A DNA stretch of 64,000 nucleotides from Sphaerothrix gracilis (GCF_030405905.1 NZ_JASATW010000017.1:62001-126000); one strand, 5' to 3'. Positions 1 through 9,678 are shown, counted from the stretch's first letter. A program made the numbers and translations. Notes: a model not told the origin generated them from the letters alone.

Positions 1-1680
1 CATTGGCTGGGCTGGCTCCGACTCAGGTTCTGATGGCAGTCCTTCAATAATCTCGACCGGCATATCAGACGGCTCAGGAAGTTCTGGCTTGATTGAGCTT
101 TTCGGCAGTCGCTCGGCTGCTGGAACACTCACCTCAGCTTCGTCTGTAGTAGCAGGCTGAGATTCTGAATCAACCGTTTTCTCTGGGGTCGGGACAGCCG
201 TTTTAGACTGAGGTTGAGCTTTTGTAGGTGTTGATGGCTGCGATCGCTCAGACCGCTTTTCCTGAGGGTTGGCGGTTGGAGCCGCTGGGGGCAGGATTTC
301 AGCTTCGGCGGCGGCAGGCTCCGGCGTCTCAGTTACAGCTTTTGCTGAGGGTTGCGAGACATCAGGCGAAGCAACCTCCGGCTCTAGAGCTGGTGCCTCA
401 CTAGCAGGCGGCTCATCAGGTACGGGCCGGAGACGGAAATCGGCTGGAGTTTCTAGGGTTTCTTCCGGTAGAGGTGCCTTGTCGGGGGCCTCTGGTGCCG
501 GCAGCTTTTGGTCTGTCTCAGGCGATTTGGGCTGCGATTTGTCGGGCGCTGCCTGTCCACCTTCTGTCTGGGGAGATAGTTCGGGTTGAGCGGGAACCGG
601 GGAAACTGGCTCAGCCACTTCGGGCTCGGTGGCTTCGGGTTCAGTGGCTGTCGGCGGTGTTTCTGGTACTACAGGGACTTCAGGTTCAATCGATTCAACC
701 GGAGGCTCGGCGGGAACTGGCGGCGCTGCTGGCTCGGCTGGCGGCTCATAAGTTGGATCGATAATGCCCTTAATCGCAGCAATATCTAACTCATCGCGCA
801 CGAGCTGCGACAGGGTATCGCTGCCCCCCGGCTGATAGTCAATTACCCGCACCGTGTTGTTAAACGTATTGGCAATAGGGCTGCCCTGCTCGTCAATTAG
901 CTCTAGCTGTACCCAGTTTTTACCCGGCTTGAATCCTTTGAGATAGATGGGCTGCCACTGGTCAAAGATAAAACTCTGGCCGTTGACGCTGCAGCGAATC
1001 CGCCAGTCAGGAATATCGTCCTCTGTATCTTCCTGGGCAATCATGTGCAGCGGCACATTATTTATATAGAAGTCCAGCATGATCGGTTCGGCCCCGTAGC
1101 TGCCTTGAGGGCGGCTGTAAGTGAGCAAGGGGCGATCGCGATCGAACTGGTAGGTTGGCGTTTTCGCATATATATGGAAGGTGAGCTGATCGTAAGCTCC
1201 CTGGTTTTTGAAGCTTTCATGCCAGGGACGGGAGGCAAACACCCGCAGCGTATGAGTTCCGGGAGACAGGTCTGTCAGCGTAACTGGCTGACTGGCATCG
1301 TAAACAGCCTGATAGGGCTGATCGTCTAAAAACAGATGCAAGTGCGGCCCCAGTTCCAGCGCCTCATCTTTAAATAGAGGCAAGTCTTGCACCTGCAGCC
1401 GCACCGAGACAGATTGGCTCTGAAACACCTGATCGGGGCGAGGCGCTGTGATTTTGACTTGGGGCTGGTAGATTTCTAAGAGCTGACCTAAAGACTGAAC
1501 GGTTTCAGGCGGTGAAACTTCTGAAATCCCCCCTGCCAGGCGGTTAGGCTGCTCTGTTGGCTCACTCAGGAGCTGCTGGGGGGCAGACGGGCGATCGCTA
1601 CAGCCGACTCCCCCCAAAGCGACCCCTAATATTAGCCAAAAGCTTAATAAATACCGCCATCCTTGCTGTCGCCAATTCAT
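1..1680 (-). CDS. Pro/Glu-rich lipoprotein, C-terminus beyond the left edge
   Basis: The frame is open for all 560 codons from an ATG at 1680 to the left edge, so the stop lies outside the window. Residues 1-26 form a basic start plus hydrophobic stretch ending GGVGC, so Cys27 is a likely lipidation site and the protein is probably membrane-anchored. Residues of roughly 60-330 look globular and beta-rich, with segments such as LHLFLDDQPY and WVQLELIDEQG that resemble Ig-like or carbohydrate-binding-like folds. From about residue 345 onward the sequence is a long, low-complexity linker rich in Pro, Glu, Ala and Ser, typical of cell-wall-spanning segments. It is transcribed away from psaA. I do not recognise a named family, and the function is unknown. 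Confidence 0.75.
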   Translation of the reverse strand, partial: MNWRQQGWRYLLSFWLILGVALGGVGCSDRPSAPQQLLSEPTEQPNRLAGGISEVSPPETVQSLGQLLEIYQPQVKITAPRPDQVFQSQSVSVRLQVQDLPLFKDEALELGPHLHLFLDDQPYQAVYDASQPVTLTDLSPGTHTLRVFASRPWHESFKNQGAYDQLTFHIYAKTPTYQFDRDRPLLTYSRPQGSYGAEPIMLDFYINNVPLHMIAQEDTEDDIPDWRIRCSVNGQSFIFDQWQPIYLKGFKPGKNWVQLELIDEQGSPIANTFNNTVRVIDYQPGGSDTLSQLVRDELDIAAIKGIIDPTYEPPAEPAAPPVPAEPPVESIEPEVPVVPETPPTATEPEATEPEVAEPVSPVPAQPELSPQTEGGQAAPDKSQPKSPETDQKLPAPEAPDKAPLPEETLETPADFRLRPVPDEPPASEAPALEPEVASPDVSQPSAKAVTETPEPAAAEAEILPPAAPTANPQEKRSERSQPSTPTKAQPQSKTAVPTPEKTVDSESQPATTDEAEVSVPAAERLPKSSIKPELPEPSDMPVEIIEGLPSEPESEPAQPM

Positions 1681-2186
1681 CCTAGCTACCTTTTTGTTCT
1701 GACTCACAAAGCCCAAACCCTATCTATAGAACATCACAAGCAGACTGCCAATTTTTCCACAGCCTGCCCAGGCTAAAGACTCTCATAGCAACCCTCTCAC
1801 GGATTGGCCGCAATTTGATACCTGATAAGCGCAGCTTAAGGAAGCGATAAGTATTTATGAGATGAAATACCTGCAATCTTACGAGACTTATTGACTCTTT
1901 GTGCTCCGCAAAGAATGTTATTGAGATTTGTTAATGGAAAGCCTGTCGCCTATCAATTTCGTGCTTCCCTTAGCGTTGCAAGCCTGATGTACTCAGGATT
2001 TTCGCAGATTGAATTATTGTTAACCTGCTTAAAAAAAGGTCAGATCACCCGACTATAATGCTCAAGAGCACTCATTCCCGATGGGTCATGTCCTTCAACC
2101 GCTTTTCTAACCTGCGTTAGAAGGATGCGACTGATAAAACTCGGATTGAGATCATCTCGTTCTTGTCTAGAGAGAGGAGAGTCTCC
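1681..2186. other. Divergent intergenic region upstream of psaA
   Basis: This 506-bp spacer separates the divergent lipoprotein gene from psaA. It is AT-rich and I see no gene in it. It must hold the psaA promoter and untranslated leader, and the promoter of the leftward lipoprotein gene. Confidence 0.6.
2054..2059 (+). promoter_or_regulatory. Candidate psaA -10 box
   Basis: A perfect TATAAT lies about 128 bp before the psaA ATG. The hexamer 17 bp upstream is poly-A, so there is no recognisable -35. That would fit an activator-dependent promoter, as is common for light-regulated photosystem genes. The implied leader is about 120 nt. The start site is inferred from motif position only. Confidence 0.4.
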
Positions 2187-4442
2187 ATGACAACTACCCC
2201 GCGCGAGCGGGAGGCAAAGGCAAAGATCCTGGTTGACAAAGACCCAGTTCCTACTTCCTTTGAGAAGTGGGCCAAGCCTGGGCACTTTGACCGAACTTTA
2301 GCCCGAGGTCCCAAAACCACAACTTGGATTTGGAATCTCCATGCCGACGCTCACGATTTTGATAGTCATACCAGCGACCTAGAAGATATTTCCCGCAAGA
2401 TTTTCAGCGCGCACTTTGGCCACCTGGCCATTGTGTTCGTCTGGCTGAGCGGTATGTATTTCCACGGCGCTCGTTTTTCTAACTATGAAGCTTGGTTAGC
2501 AGATCCCCTTAGTATCAAGCCCAGCGCACAGGTTGTTTGGCCGATTGTCGGCCAGGAAATCCTTAACGCAGATGTGGGCGGTGGTTTCCAAGGCATTCAG
2601 ATTACGTCTGGCTTTTTCCAGCTATGGCGAGCTTCTGGTATCACCAATGAGTTCCAGCTATTTGCGACTGCCATCGGCGGTCTGGTAATGGCAGCTTTGA
2701 TGCTGTTTGCTGGTTGGTTCCACTACCACAAGCGGGCACCCAAGCTGGAATGGTTCCAAAATGTTGAATCGATGTTGAACCACCACCTAGCAGGTCTGCT
2801 AGGTCTGGGCTGCCTTGGCTGGGCAGGACATCAGATTCACGTTTCCTTGCCCATTAATAAGCTTCTAGATTCTGGCGTAGCCCCTCAAGATATTCCGCTA
2901 CCTCACGAATTTATTTTGGATAGAAGCCTGATGGCTGAGCTGTATCCCAGCTTCGCCCAAGGCTTGAAGCCTTTCTTCACCTTGAACTGGTCAGTTTATT
3001 CTGACTTCTTGACCTTCAAGGGCGGCCTGAACCCGGTCACGGGTGGTCTGTGGTTATCCGATACTGCTCACCATCACTTGGCTTTGGCGGTTCTATTTAT
3101 TGTTGCTGGCCATATGTACCGCACCAACTGGGGTATTGGTCACAGCATTAAAGAAATGCACGCAGCCCACCGAGGCCCCTTCACAGGTGAAGGACACAAG
3201 GGACTCTATGAGATCCTGACGACTTCCTGGCATGCGCAACTGGCGGTTAACCTGGCCTTACTGGGTTCGCTGACCATCATCGTGGCCCACCACATGTACG
3301 CCATGCCGCCCTATCCATACCTGGCCACAGACTATCCGACGCAGCTATCGCTGTTTACCCACCACATGTGGATTGGCGGTTTTCTGGTTGTCGGTGCGGG
3401 CGCTCACGCTGCCATCTTTATGGTGCGCGACTATGAGCCGTCCAATAACGTCAACAACCTATTGGATCGGGTGATTCGTCACCGTGATGCCATTATTTCC
3501 CACCTGAACTGGGTTTGTATCTTCCTGGGCTTCCATAGCTTTGGTCTTTACATTCACAACGACACCATGCGTGCTCTGGGTCGTCCTCAGGACATGTTCT
3601 CTGATTCCGCCATTCAGCTACAGCCTGTCTTTGCCCAGTGGGTACAAAACCTACACGCGGCAGCCGCAGGTTCTACTGCGCCTAATGCTTTAGCTGGTGT
3701 TAGCCCAGTCTTTGGCGGTGATGTTGTCGCAGTGGGTGGCAAGGTTGCCATGATGCCGATCACCTTGGGGACGGCAGACTTCATGGTGCACCATATTCAC
3801 GCTTTCACGATTCACGTCACCGTGCTGATTCTGCTCAAGGGCGTCCTGTTCGCTCGTAGCTCTCGTCTAATCCCCGACAAGGGTGAGTTAGGCTTCCGCT
3901 TCCCTTGTGATGGTCCAGGTCGGGGGGGCACCTGCCAGGTTTCTGGTTGGGACCATGTTTTCCTCGGTCTTTTCTGGATGTACAACTCCCTGTCGATTGT
4001 AATCTTCCACTTCAGTTGGAAAATGCAGTCGGATGTTTGGGGGACTGTTTCCGCTAACGGTTCGGTTTCTCACATCACGGCAGGTAACTTTGCAACCAGT
4101 GCAATCACGATTAATGGTTGGTTGCGCGACTTCCTGTGGGCTCAGGCTTCTCAGGTGATTGGTTCTTACGGTTCAGCCCTATCTGCGTACGGCTTGATGT
4201 TCCTGGGCGCTCACTTTGTTTGGGCCTTCAGCCTCATGTTCCTGTTTAGCGGTCGTGGTTACTGGCAAGAGCTAATTGAGTCAATTGTTTGGGCGCATAG
4301 CAAGCTCAAGGTTGCTCCGGCAATTCAGCCCCGCGCTCTGAGCATTACTCAAGGTCGGGCTGTTGGAGTAGCGCACTACCTCCTAGGAGGAATCGCCACT
4401 ACGTGGGCGTTCTTCCTGGCTCGAATTATTGCAGTAGGATAA
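2187..4442 (+). CDS. psaA: Photosystem I P700 apoprotein A1
   Basis: PsaA and PsaB form the heterodimeric core of photosystem I in the thylakoid membrane. They bind P700, antenna chlorophylls, the primary acceptors, phylloquinones and the FX iron-sulfur cluster. Starting at the ATG at 2187 the protein has 751 residues, the usual PsaA length. An in-frame TTG 24 bp upstream is less likely because a good ribosome site (AGAGAGGAGA, 2171-2180) sits just before the ATG. The conserved N-terminus (MTTTPREREAK), many His-rich transmembrane helices, and the FX loop FPCDGPGRGGTC at about residues 572-583, with its two Cys ligands, are intact. psaB follows after 25 bp, so the two are co-transcribed. Confidence 0.99.
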   Translation: MTTTPREREAKAKILVDKDPVPTSFEKWAKPGHFDRTLARGPKTTTWIWNLHADAHDFDSHTSDLEDISRKIFSAHFGHLAIVFVWLSGMYFHGARFSNYEAWLADPLSIKPSAQVVWPIVGQEILNADVGGGFQGIQITSGFFQLWRASGITNEFQLFATAIGGLVMAALMLFAGWFHYHKRAPKLEWFQNVESMLNHHLAGLLGLGCLGWAGHQIHVSLPINKLLDSGVAPQDIPLPHEFILDRSLMAELYPSFAQGLKPFFTLNWSVYSDFLTFKGGLNPVTGGLWLSDTAHHHLALAVLFIVAGHMYRTNWGIGHSIKEMHAAHRGPFTGEGHKGLYEILTTSWHAQLAVNLALLGSLTIIVAHHMYAMPPYPYLATDYPTQLSLFTHHMWIGGFLVVGAGAHAAIFMVRDYEPSNNVNNLLDRVIRHRDAIISHLNWVCIFLGFHSFGLYIHNDTMRALGRPQDMFSDSAIQLQPVFAQWVQNLHAAAAGSTAPNALAGVSPVFGGDVVAVGGKVAMMPITLGTADFMVHHIHAFTIHVTVLILLKGVLFARSSRLIPDKGELGFRFPCDGPGRGGTCQVSGWDHVFLGLFWMYNSLSIVIFHFSWKMQSDVWGTVSANGSVSHITAGNFATSAITINGWLRDFLWAQASQVIGSYGSALSAYGLMFLGAHFVWAFSLMFLFSGRGYWQELIESIVWAHSKLKVAPAIQPRALSITQGRAVGVAHYLLGGIATTWAFFLARIIAVG

Positions 4443-4467
4443 GAGCGCGGAGGACTCGATAAGACAT

Positions 4468-6687
4468 ATGGCAACTAAATTCCCAAAGTTTAGCCAGGAT
4501 TTGGCTCAGGATCCGACAACACGTCGAATCTGGTATGGGATTGCCACTGCCCATGACTTTGAAAGTCACGATGGCATGACGGAGGAAAATCTCTATCAAA
4601 AGATTTTTGCTTCTCACTTTGGCCATCTGGCAATCATCTTCCTGTGGACCTCTGGTAATCTTTTCCACGTCGCCTGGCAAGGTAATTTCCAGCAGTGGGT
4701 CACCGATCCACTCAACGTGAAGCCCATCGCCCATGCGATTTGGGATCCTCACTTTGGTCAGCCTGCGGTGGATGCGTTCACCCAAGCTGGCGCTTCCGGC
4801 CCCGTGAATATCGCCTATTCTGGGGTCTACCACTGGTGGTACACCATCGGTATGCGCACCAACAATGATTTGTATTCCGGTGCGGTGTTCCTCTTGATTT
4901 TGTCTGCAGTTTTCCTGTTCGCAGGCTGGCTGCACCTTCAGCCCAAGTTCCGTCCGAGCCTTTCCTGGTTCAAAAACGCAGAGTCTCGCCTCAATCACCA
5001 CCTAGCGGGTTTGTTTGGCGTTAGCTCTCTAGCGTGGACGGGTCACTTGGTACACGTCGCTATTCCCGAATCTCGCGGACAGCATGTGGGCTGGGATAAC
5101 TTCTTGTCTACCCCGCCTCACCCCGCAGGTTTGGCTCCCTTCTTCACGGGTAACTGGGGCGTTTACGCTCAAAACCCGGATACGGCGAGCCATGTCTTTG
5201 GTACTTCCGAAGGCGCTGGAACGGCGATTCTGACCTTCTTGGGGGGGTTCCATCCTCAGACGGAGTCTCTCTGGCTGACGGATATGGCTCACCACCACCT
5301 GGCGATCGCAGTGATTTTCATCATTGCTGGCCACATGTACCGGACGAACTTCGGTATTGGTCACAGCATTAAGGAAATCCTCAAAACTCACCGCCCTCCT
5401 GAGGGAACGCCCTTCGGCGGTGCGCTAGGTAAAGGTCATGAGGGTTTGTATGATACGCTCAACAACTCTCTGCACTTCCAACTCGCGTTGGCGCTGGCCT
5501 CTCTCGGTGTAATCACTTCTCTAGTGGCGCAGCACATGTACGCGCTGCCTCCCTATGCCTTCATGGCGCAGTCTTACACCACGCAGGCGGCTCTGTATAC
5601 TCACCACCAGTACATTGCTGGCTTCATCATGGTGGGGGCGTTTGCTCACGGAGCAATCTTCCTCATCCGGGACTACGATCCCAAAGCCAACGAAAACAAC
5701 GTATTGGACCGGGTACTGCAGCATAAGGAAGCGATTATTTCTCACCTGAGCTGGGTTTCCCTGTTCTTGGGCTTCCATACCCTAGGTCTGTACGTCCACA
5801 ACGACGTGATGCAGGCTTTTGGTACGCCTGAGAAGCAGATTCTGGTTGAACCTGTCTTTGCTCAGTGGGTTCAAGCTGCTTCTGGTAAAGCGCTTTATGG
5901 CTTCAATACGCTGCTGTCTAATCCTGACAGCGTCGCGACGGGAGCAGCCAACGGGATTTACCTTGATGGCTGGCTCGATGCAATCAACAGCGGAGCCAAC
6001 TCCCTGTTCTTGACCATCGGCCCTGGCGACTTCCTGGTTCACCACGCGATCGCCCTCGGCTTGCATACCACCACCTTGATCCTGGTCAAGGGCGCGCTGG
6101 ATGCTCGCGGTTCTAAGCTAATGCCGGACAAGAAAGACTTCGGCTACAGCTTCCCTTGCGATGGCCCTGGTCGTGGCGGTACTTGCGACATCTCTGCTTG
6201 GGATGCTTTCTACCTGGCAGTCTTCTGGATGCTTAACACCATTGGTTGGGTTACCTTCTACTGGCACTGGAAGCATCTGGCAATTTGGTCAGGCAACGTC
6301 GCTCAGTTCAATGAAGGGTCTAACTACCTGATGGGCTGGCTACGCGACTACCTCTGGCTGAACTCGTCTCAGTTGATCAACGGTTACAACCCGTATGGCA
6401 TGAACAACCTAGCGGTTTGGTCCTGGATGTTCCTCTTTGGACACCTGGTCTGGGCAACGGGCTTCATGTTCTTGATCTCTTGGCGGGGTTACTGGCAGGA
6501 ACTCATCGAAACCCTAGTTTGGGCACATGAGCGCACCCCGCTAGCTAACCTGGTTCGCTGGAAAGATAAGCCGGTGGCAATGTCGATCGTTCAAGGTCGT
6601 CTGGTTGGTTTAGCTCACTTCACTGTGGGTTACATCCTTACCTACGCCGCCTTCCTGATTGCCTCAACGTCTAGTCGATTTGGCTAG
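4468..6687 (+). CDS. psaB: Photosystem I P700 apoprotein A2
   Basis: This is the partner of PsaA in the photosystem I reaction-centre heterodimer. The 739-residue length and the start MATKFPKFSQDLAQDP match the family. The second FX-binding loop FPCDGPGRGGTC is at about residues 560-572, and the HHHLAIAVIFIIAGHMYR helix and the C-terminal WRGYWQELIETLVWAHERTP segment are conserved. The gene starts 25 bp after the psaA stop with a GCGGAGG ribosome site, and a strong terminator follows at 6711-6748, which defines a two-gene psaAB unit. Nothing is missing or disrupted. Confidence 0.99.
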   Translation: MATKFPKFSQDLAQDPTTRRIWYGIATAHDFESHDGMTEENLYQKIFASHFGHLAIIFLWTSGNLFHVAWQGNFQQWVTDPLNVKPIAHAIWDPHFGQPAVDAFTQAGASGPVNIAYSGVYHWWYTIGMRTNNDLYSGAVFLLILSAVFLFAGWLHLQPKFRPSLSWFKNAESRLNHHLAGLFGVSSLAWTGHLVHVAIPESRGQHVGWDNFLSTPPHPAGLAPFFTGNWGVYAQNPDTASHVFGTSEGAGTAILTFLGGFHPQTESLWLTDMAHHHLAIAVIFIIAGHMYRTNFGIGHSIKEILKTHRPPEGTPFGGALGKGHEGLYDTLNNSLHFQLALALASLGVITSLVAQHMYALPPYAFMAQSYTTQAALYTHHQYIAGFIMVGAFAHGAIFLIRDYDPKANENNVLDRVLQHKEAIISHLSWVSLFLGFHTLGLYVHNDVMQAFGTPEKQILVEPVFAQWVQAASGKALYGFNTLLSNPDSVATGAANGIYLDGWLDAINSGANSLFLTIGPGDFLVHHAIALGLHTTTLILVKGALDARGSKLMPDKKDFGYSFPCDGPGRGGTCDISAWDAFYLAVFWMLNTIGWVTFYWHWKHLAIWSGNVAQFNEGSNYLMGWLRDYLWLNSSQLINGYNPYGMNNLAVWSWMFLFGHLVWATGFMFLISWRGYWQELIETLVWAHERTPLANLVRWKDKPVAMSIVQGRLVGLAHFTVGYILTYAAFLIASTSSRFG

Positions 6688-6710
6688 CGTAGGCGATTAA
6701 CTAATCGGTT

Positions 6711-6748
6711 AAACCCCCTCAGGCGATCGCTTGAGGGGGTTTTCTTTT
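6711..6748 (+). terminator. Rho-independent terminator of psaAB
   Basis: The arms AACCCCCTCA (6712-6721) and TGAGGGGGTT (6732-6741) form a perfect 10-bp stem, followed by a T-rich tract. The loop consists mostly of the HIP1 octamer GCGATCGC. It lies 24 bp after the psaB stop. Confidence 0.9.
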
Positions 6749-6792
6749 GTATTAGATTTTGAGCTGTCAGATGCGAGAACTCTCTGCGGTCA

Positions 6793-8172
6793 TTACACCT
6801 GGGCTTTGGCAGTTGTTTGAGAGGCTAGAAACTTCTCTAGCTCGGTGAGTGCCTCGCCATCTACTTTAGTTTGCATGGGGCAGAACTTGGGGCCACACAT
6901 GGAGCAGAATTCTGCGGTTTTATAGATGTCGGCAGGTAAGGTTTCATCATGGTATTCCCGCGCCCGGTCAGGATCGAGGGACAGCTCAAACTGGCGGTTC
7001 CAGTCGAAATTGTAGCGGGCTTTAGAAAGTTCATCATCGCGATCGCGGGCACCAGGACGGTGACGGGCAATATCCGCCGCATGAGCCGCAATTTTGTAGG
7101 CAATCAGACCGTTGCGAACATCCTCGGCATCGGGCAGACCCAGGTGCTCCTTCGGCGTTACGTAGCAGAGCATGGCGGTACCGTACCAGCCAGCCATCGC
7201 CGCGCCAATCGCTGAGGTGATGTGATCATAGCCGGGGGCAATATCTGTTACCAACGGCCCTAGCACATAGAAGGGCGCTTCCGAACACTCTTCCATCTGC
7301 TTGCGCACGTTAAATTCGATCTGATCCATTGGCACGTGGCCGGGGCCTTCCACCATCACCTGCACGTCATGTTCCCAGGCGCGGCGAGTCAACTGGCCCA
7401 GGGTTTTTAGCTCAGCTAGCTGAGCCTCATCTGAAGCGTCATGCTGACAGCCTGGTCGTAGCGAGTCTCCCAGGCTGAAGGAAACATCATACTTTTTGAA
7501 AATTTCGATGATGTCATCAAAGTGGGTGTAGAGCGGATTTTGCTGGTGGTGATGCAGCATCCACTGAGCTAGAATGCCACCCCCGCGCGAGACAATCCCC
7601 GTGAGGCGATGGCGCACCAAGGGCAAATGCTCAATCAAAATTCCGGCATGGATGGTCATATAGTCCACTCCCTGCTGGGCATGCTTTTCAATTATCCGCA
7701 GAAAGTCATCAGCACTGAGATTGGCTACATCCCCGTGTACGCTCTCTAATGCTTGATAAATCGGCACCGTGCCAATGGGAACCGGCGAGTCCTGAATAAT
7801 GGCCGAGCGAATTTCATCGAGGTTACCGCCGCCGGTAGAGAGATCCATGACCGTATCAGCCCCATACTTAACGGCGAGCCGCAGCTTGTCTAGCTCTTGC
7901 TGAATGTCTGAGGAGTTGGGGGAAGCGCCGATATTGGCGTTGACCTTGCATTTAGAAGCAATGCCAATAGCCATTGGCTCTAAGTTGGGATGATTGATAT
8001 TGGCTGGAATAATCATCCGCCCCCGCGCGACCTCGTCACGGATTAGTTCCGGCGGCAAGTTCTCGCGCTGAGCCACGTAGTTCATTTCTTCGGTAATCAC
8101 TCCCTGACGGGCGTAGTGCATCTGGCTAACATTGGCCTGACCGCGACGCTTGGCAATCCATTGACTTCTCAT
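6793..8172 (-). CDS. thiC: Phosphomethylpyrimidine synthase ThiC
   Basis: ThiC is a radical SAM enzyme that rearranges 5-aminoimidazole ribotide into hydroxymethylpyrimidine phosphate for thiamine biosynthesis. The 459-residue protein starts MRSQWIAKRRGQANVSQMHYAR, the normal cyanobacterial N-terminus, after a GAGGAAT ribosome site. Conserved segments include MVEGPGHVPMDQIEFN and the C-terminal cluster motif CSMCGPKFC (CX2CX4C, about residues 420-430) that binds the 4Fe-4S cluster. A TPP riboswitch sits in its long leader, which indicates feedback control by thiamine pyrophosphate. It is convergent with psaB. Confidence 0.98.
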   Translation of the reverse strand: MRSQWIAKRRGQANVSQMHYARQGVITEEMNYVAQRENLPPELIRDEVARGRMIIPANINHPNLEPMAIGIASKCKVNANIGASPNSSDIQQELDKLRLAVKYGADTVMDLSTGGGNLDEIRSAIIQDSPVPIGTVPIYQALESVHGDVANLSADDFLRIIEKHAQQGVDYMTIHAGILIEHLPLVRHRLTGIVSRGGGILAQWMLHHHQQNPLYTHFDDIIEIFKKYDVSFSLGDSLRPGCQHDASDEAQLAELKTLGQLTRRAWEHDVQVMVEGPGHVPMDQIEFNVRKQMEECSEAPFYVLGPLVTDIAPGYDHITSAIGAAMAGWYGTAMLCYVTPKEHLGLPDAEDVRNGLIAYKIAAHAADIARHRPGARDRDDELSKARYNFDWNRQFELSLDPDRAREYHDETLPADIYKTAEFCSMCGPKFCPMQTKVDGEALTELEKFLASQTTAKAQV

Positions 8173-8505
8173 GAATTAATTCCTCGGTTGTCAGAATGCG
8201 GAAAAATAGTTTGAAGCTGCAAAACAGTCCCCCCTCACACGGAGGCACTAGGGGCTGCTTGCTTAAAGCGATCGCCTACTTTGCAGAAAACACAGTCCTG
8301 CAGCCTCGCTCTAGACACTTATTTACAGTCCCGTAATCAGCCATAGAGAACCTGTCTTGCCAGCAGATTGCGATCGCAATTCGCTAGCAAGCTCTCTTAT
8401 AGCTACGGCCAGGATCATCTGGTAAGTCTTCGACTCGCTCCAAGCGCAAATCTGCTTTATCGCGGTCAGAACGCCTCGTTCGTCGCTTCGGTGTAATACC
8501 TCAAT
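8173..8505 (-). promoter_or_regulatory. Leader between TPP aptamer and thiC
   Basis: This leader of about 330 nt is long for an expression platform. No classic terminator with a U-run is visible. The nearest candidate on the minus strand is a CCTC-CGTGT-GAGG hairpin flanked by C and G runs (about 8225-8250), followed by ACTGTTTT. A 61-codon open frame (8323-8508) starts only at TTG and overlaps the aptamer edge, so I treat it as non-coding. Confidence 0.4.
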
Positions 8506-8585
8506 CAACGCTTCCCTCCGCTGGTGTTAACCAGGTCAGGTTCTGAGGGTATGATCTCAGCCCGATTACTCGGACACCCCTAGCT
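8506..8585 (-). promoter_or_regulatory. TPP riboswitch (THI element) controlling thiC
   Basis: Read on the minus strand, this region contains the diagnostic TPP aptamer elements in order: AGGGGTG, CGGGCTGAGATCATACCC, GAACCTGACCTGG, AACACCAGCG and GAGGGAAGC. The flanks can pair as P1. The orientation is toward thiC, which starts about 330 nt downstream. Binding of thiamine pyrophosphate is expected to lower thiC expression. The edges are approximate to a few bases. Confidence 0.95.
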
Positions 8586-8701
8586 TGCTGATGATTGTAG
8601 CACCTCCGTTAGGCGGCAGGGGATTGCGTAATGTTGATTTATGCAGCGTAAATTAAATTGTGAATAGAACCTTTTGAGTTTTTCATTTGCAAAGCAAGTC
8701 C

Positions 8702-9673
8702 ATGATGGCGATCGCTACGCGCGAAATTACTTATAGCCCTGCCTATACTCTGGTTCCGACTTACGAATGCTTTAACCGCTGCACCTACTGTAACTTTCGC
8801 CGCGATCCGGGTCAGAGTCCGTGGCTAGCGCTGGAGCAGGCTAGCGCAATTTTGAGTCCTTTGCGATCGCAGGGCGTGATTGAAATCCTAATTCTCAGCG
8901 GTGAGATTCACCCTCAAAGCCCACGGCGGCGGGCCTGGCTGCAGCATATTTACGACCTCTGCGAGTTAGCTTTGGCGATGGGATTTCTGCCGCACAGTAA
9001 CGTTGGTCCCCTTAGCTTTGCGGAAATGCAGTATCTCAAACAGGTCAATGTCTCCATGGGCCTGATGCTAGAGCAGCTCACCCCCAAGCTGCTTGAAACA
9101 GTTCATCGCTACGCTCCCAGCAAACTGCCTCAGGTGCGGCTACAGCAGCTTACCTGGGCAGGTCAGCTGAAGATTCCCTTCACCACCGGACTGCTGCTGG
9201 GCCTTGGCGAAACTGAGGCAGACTGGCAGCAGACCTTAGCGGCGATCGCCCAGACGCATCAGCAGTGGGGCCATATTCAAGAAGTAATTCTACAACCCCA
9301 TCAGACCGGACAAACGCAGCTAGAAGCGAGAAGTCAAATAGAGATTGAGCGCTTGCAAAGGGCGATCGCTCTAGCCCGTGAGGTATTACCTACTGATATC
9401 ACGCTGCAAATTCCGCCCAATCTGCTAGAGGGCGACGAAACCCTCTTAGCTTGCCTAGACCTTGGTATCCGCGATCTAGGCGGTATTGGCCCTAAAGACG
9501 AGGTCAATCCCGACTATCCCCACCTGCAACCGCCTCATCTTTCAAAGCTGCTAAAGGTTCAGGGCTGGCAGCTCCGCCCCCGCCTCCCCATTTACCCTCA
9601 GTATGACGATTGGCTTTCTCACAAACTACACTCTGCCGTCAAGCAGTGGCGAGGGAAACTAGCCGACTGTTAG
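8702..9673 (+). CDS. cofG: FO synthase subunit 1 (radical SAM CofG)
   Basis: CofG works with CofH to build 7,8-didemethyl-8-hydroxy-5-deazariboflavin (FO), the chromophore of F420 and of some cyanobacterial photolyases. The radical SAM motif CFNRCTYC (CX3CX2C) lies about 25 residues in, preceded by YTLVPTYE. Further CofG-like segments are ILSGE, SNVGPLSFAEM, FTTGLLLGLGE and the C-terminal DLGGIGPKDEVNPDYPHL. I chose the ATG at 8702; ATG 8705 is nearly equivalent, and an upstream in-frame TTG at 8687 is less likely. No strong ribosome site is visible. cofH is not in this window. The gene is divergent from the thiC riboswitch and convergent with the KaiB-like gene. Confidence 0.93.
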   Translation: MMAIATREITYSPAYTLVPTYECFNRCTYCNFRRDPGQSPWLALEQASAILSPLRSQGVIEILILSGEIHPQSPRRRAWLQHIYDLCELALAMGFLPHSNVGPLSFAEMQYLKQVNVSMGLMLEQLTPKLLETVHRYAPSKLPQVRLQQLTWAGQLKIPFTTGLLLGLGETEADWQQTLAAIAQTHQQWGHIQEVILQPHQTGQTQLEARSQIEIERLQRAIALAREVLPTDITLQIPPNLLEGDETLLACLDLGIRDLGGIGPKDEVNPDYPHLQPPHLSKLLKVQGWQLRPRLPIYPQYDDWLSHKLHSAVKQWRGKLADC

Positions 9674-9678
9674 TTTTC

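Noticed and set aside
1917..1936. GTTATTGA and GTTAATGG upstream of psaA resembling HLR1 (RpaB-binding) repeats.
   Set aside because: The two units start 13 bp apart and deviate from the consensus GTTACA; HLR1 needs closer spacing. Not supported.
8323..8508. 61-codon frame in the thiC leader as an upstream ORF.
   Set aside because: It begins only with TTG at the edge of the riboswitch aptamer and has no ribosome site or family signal.
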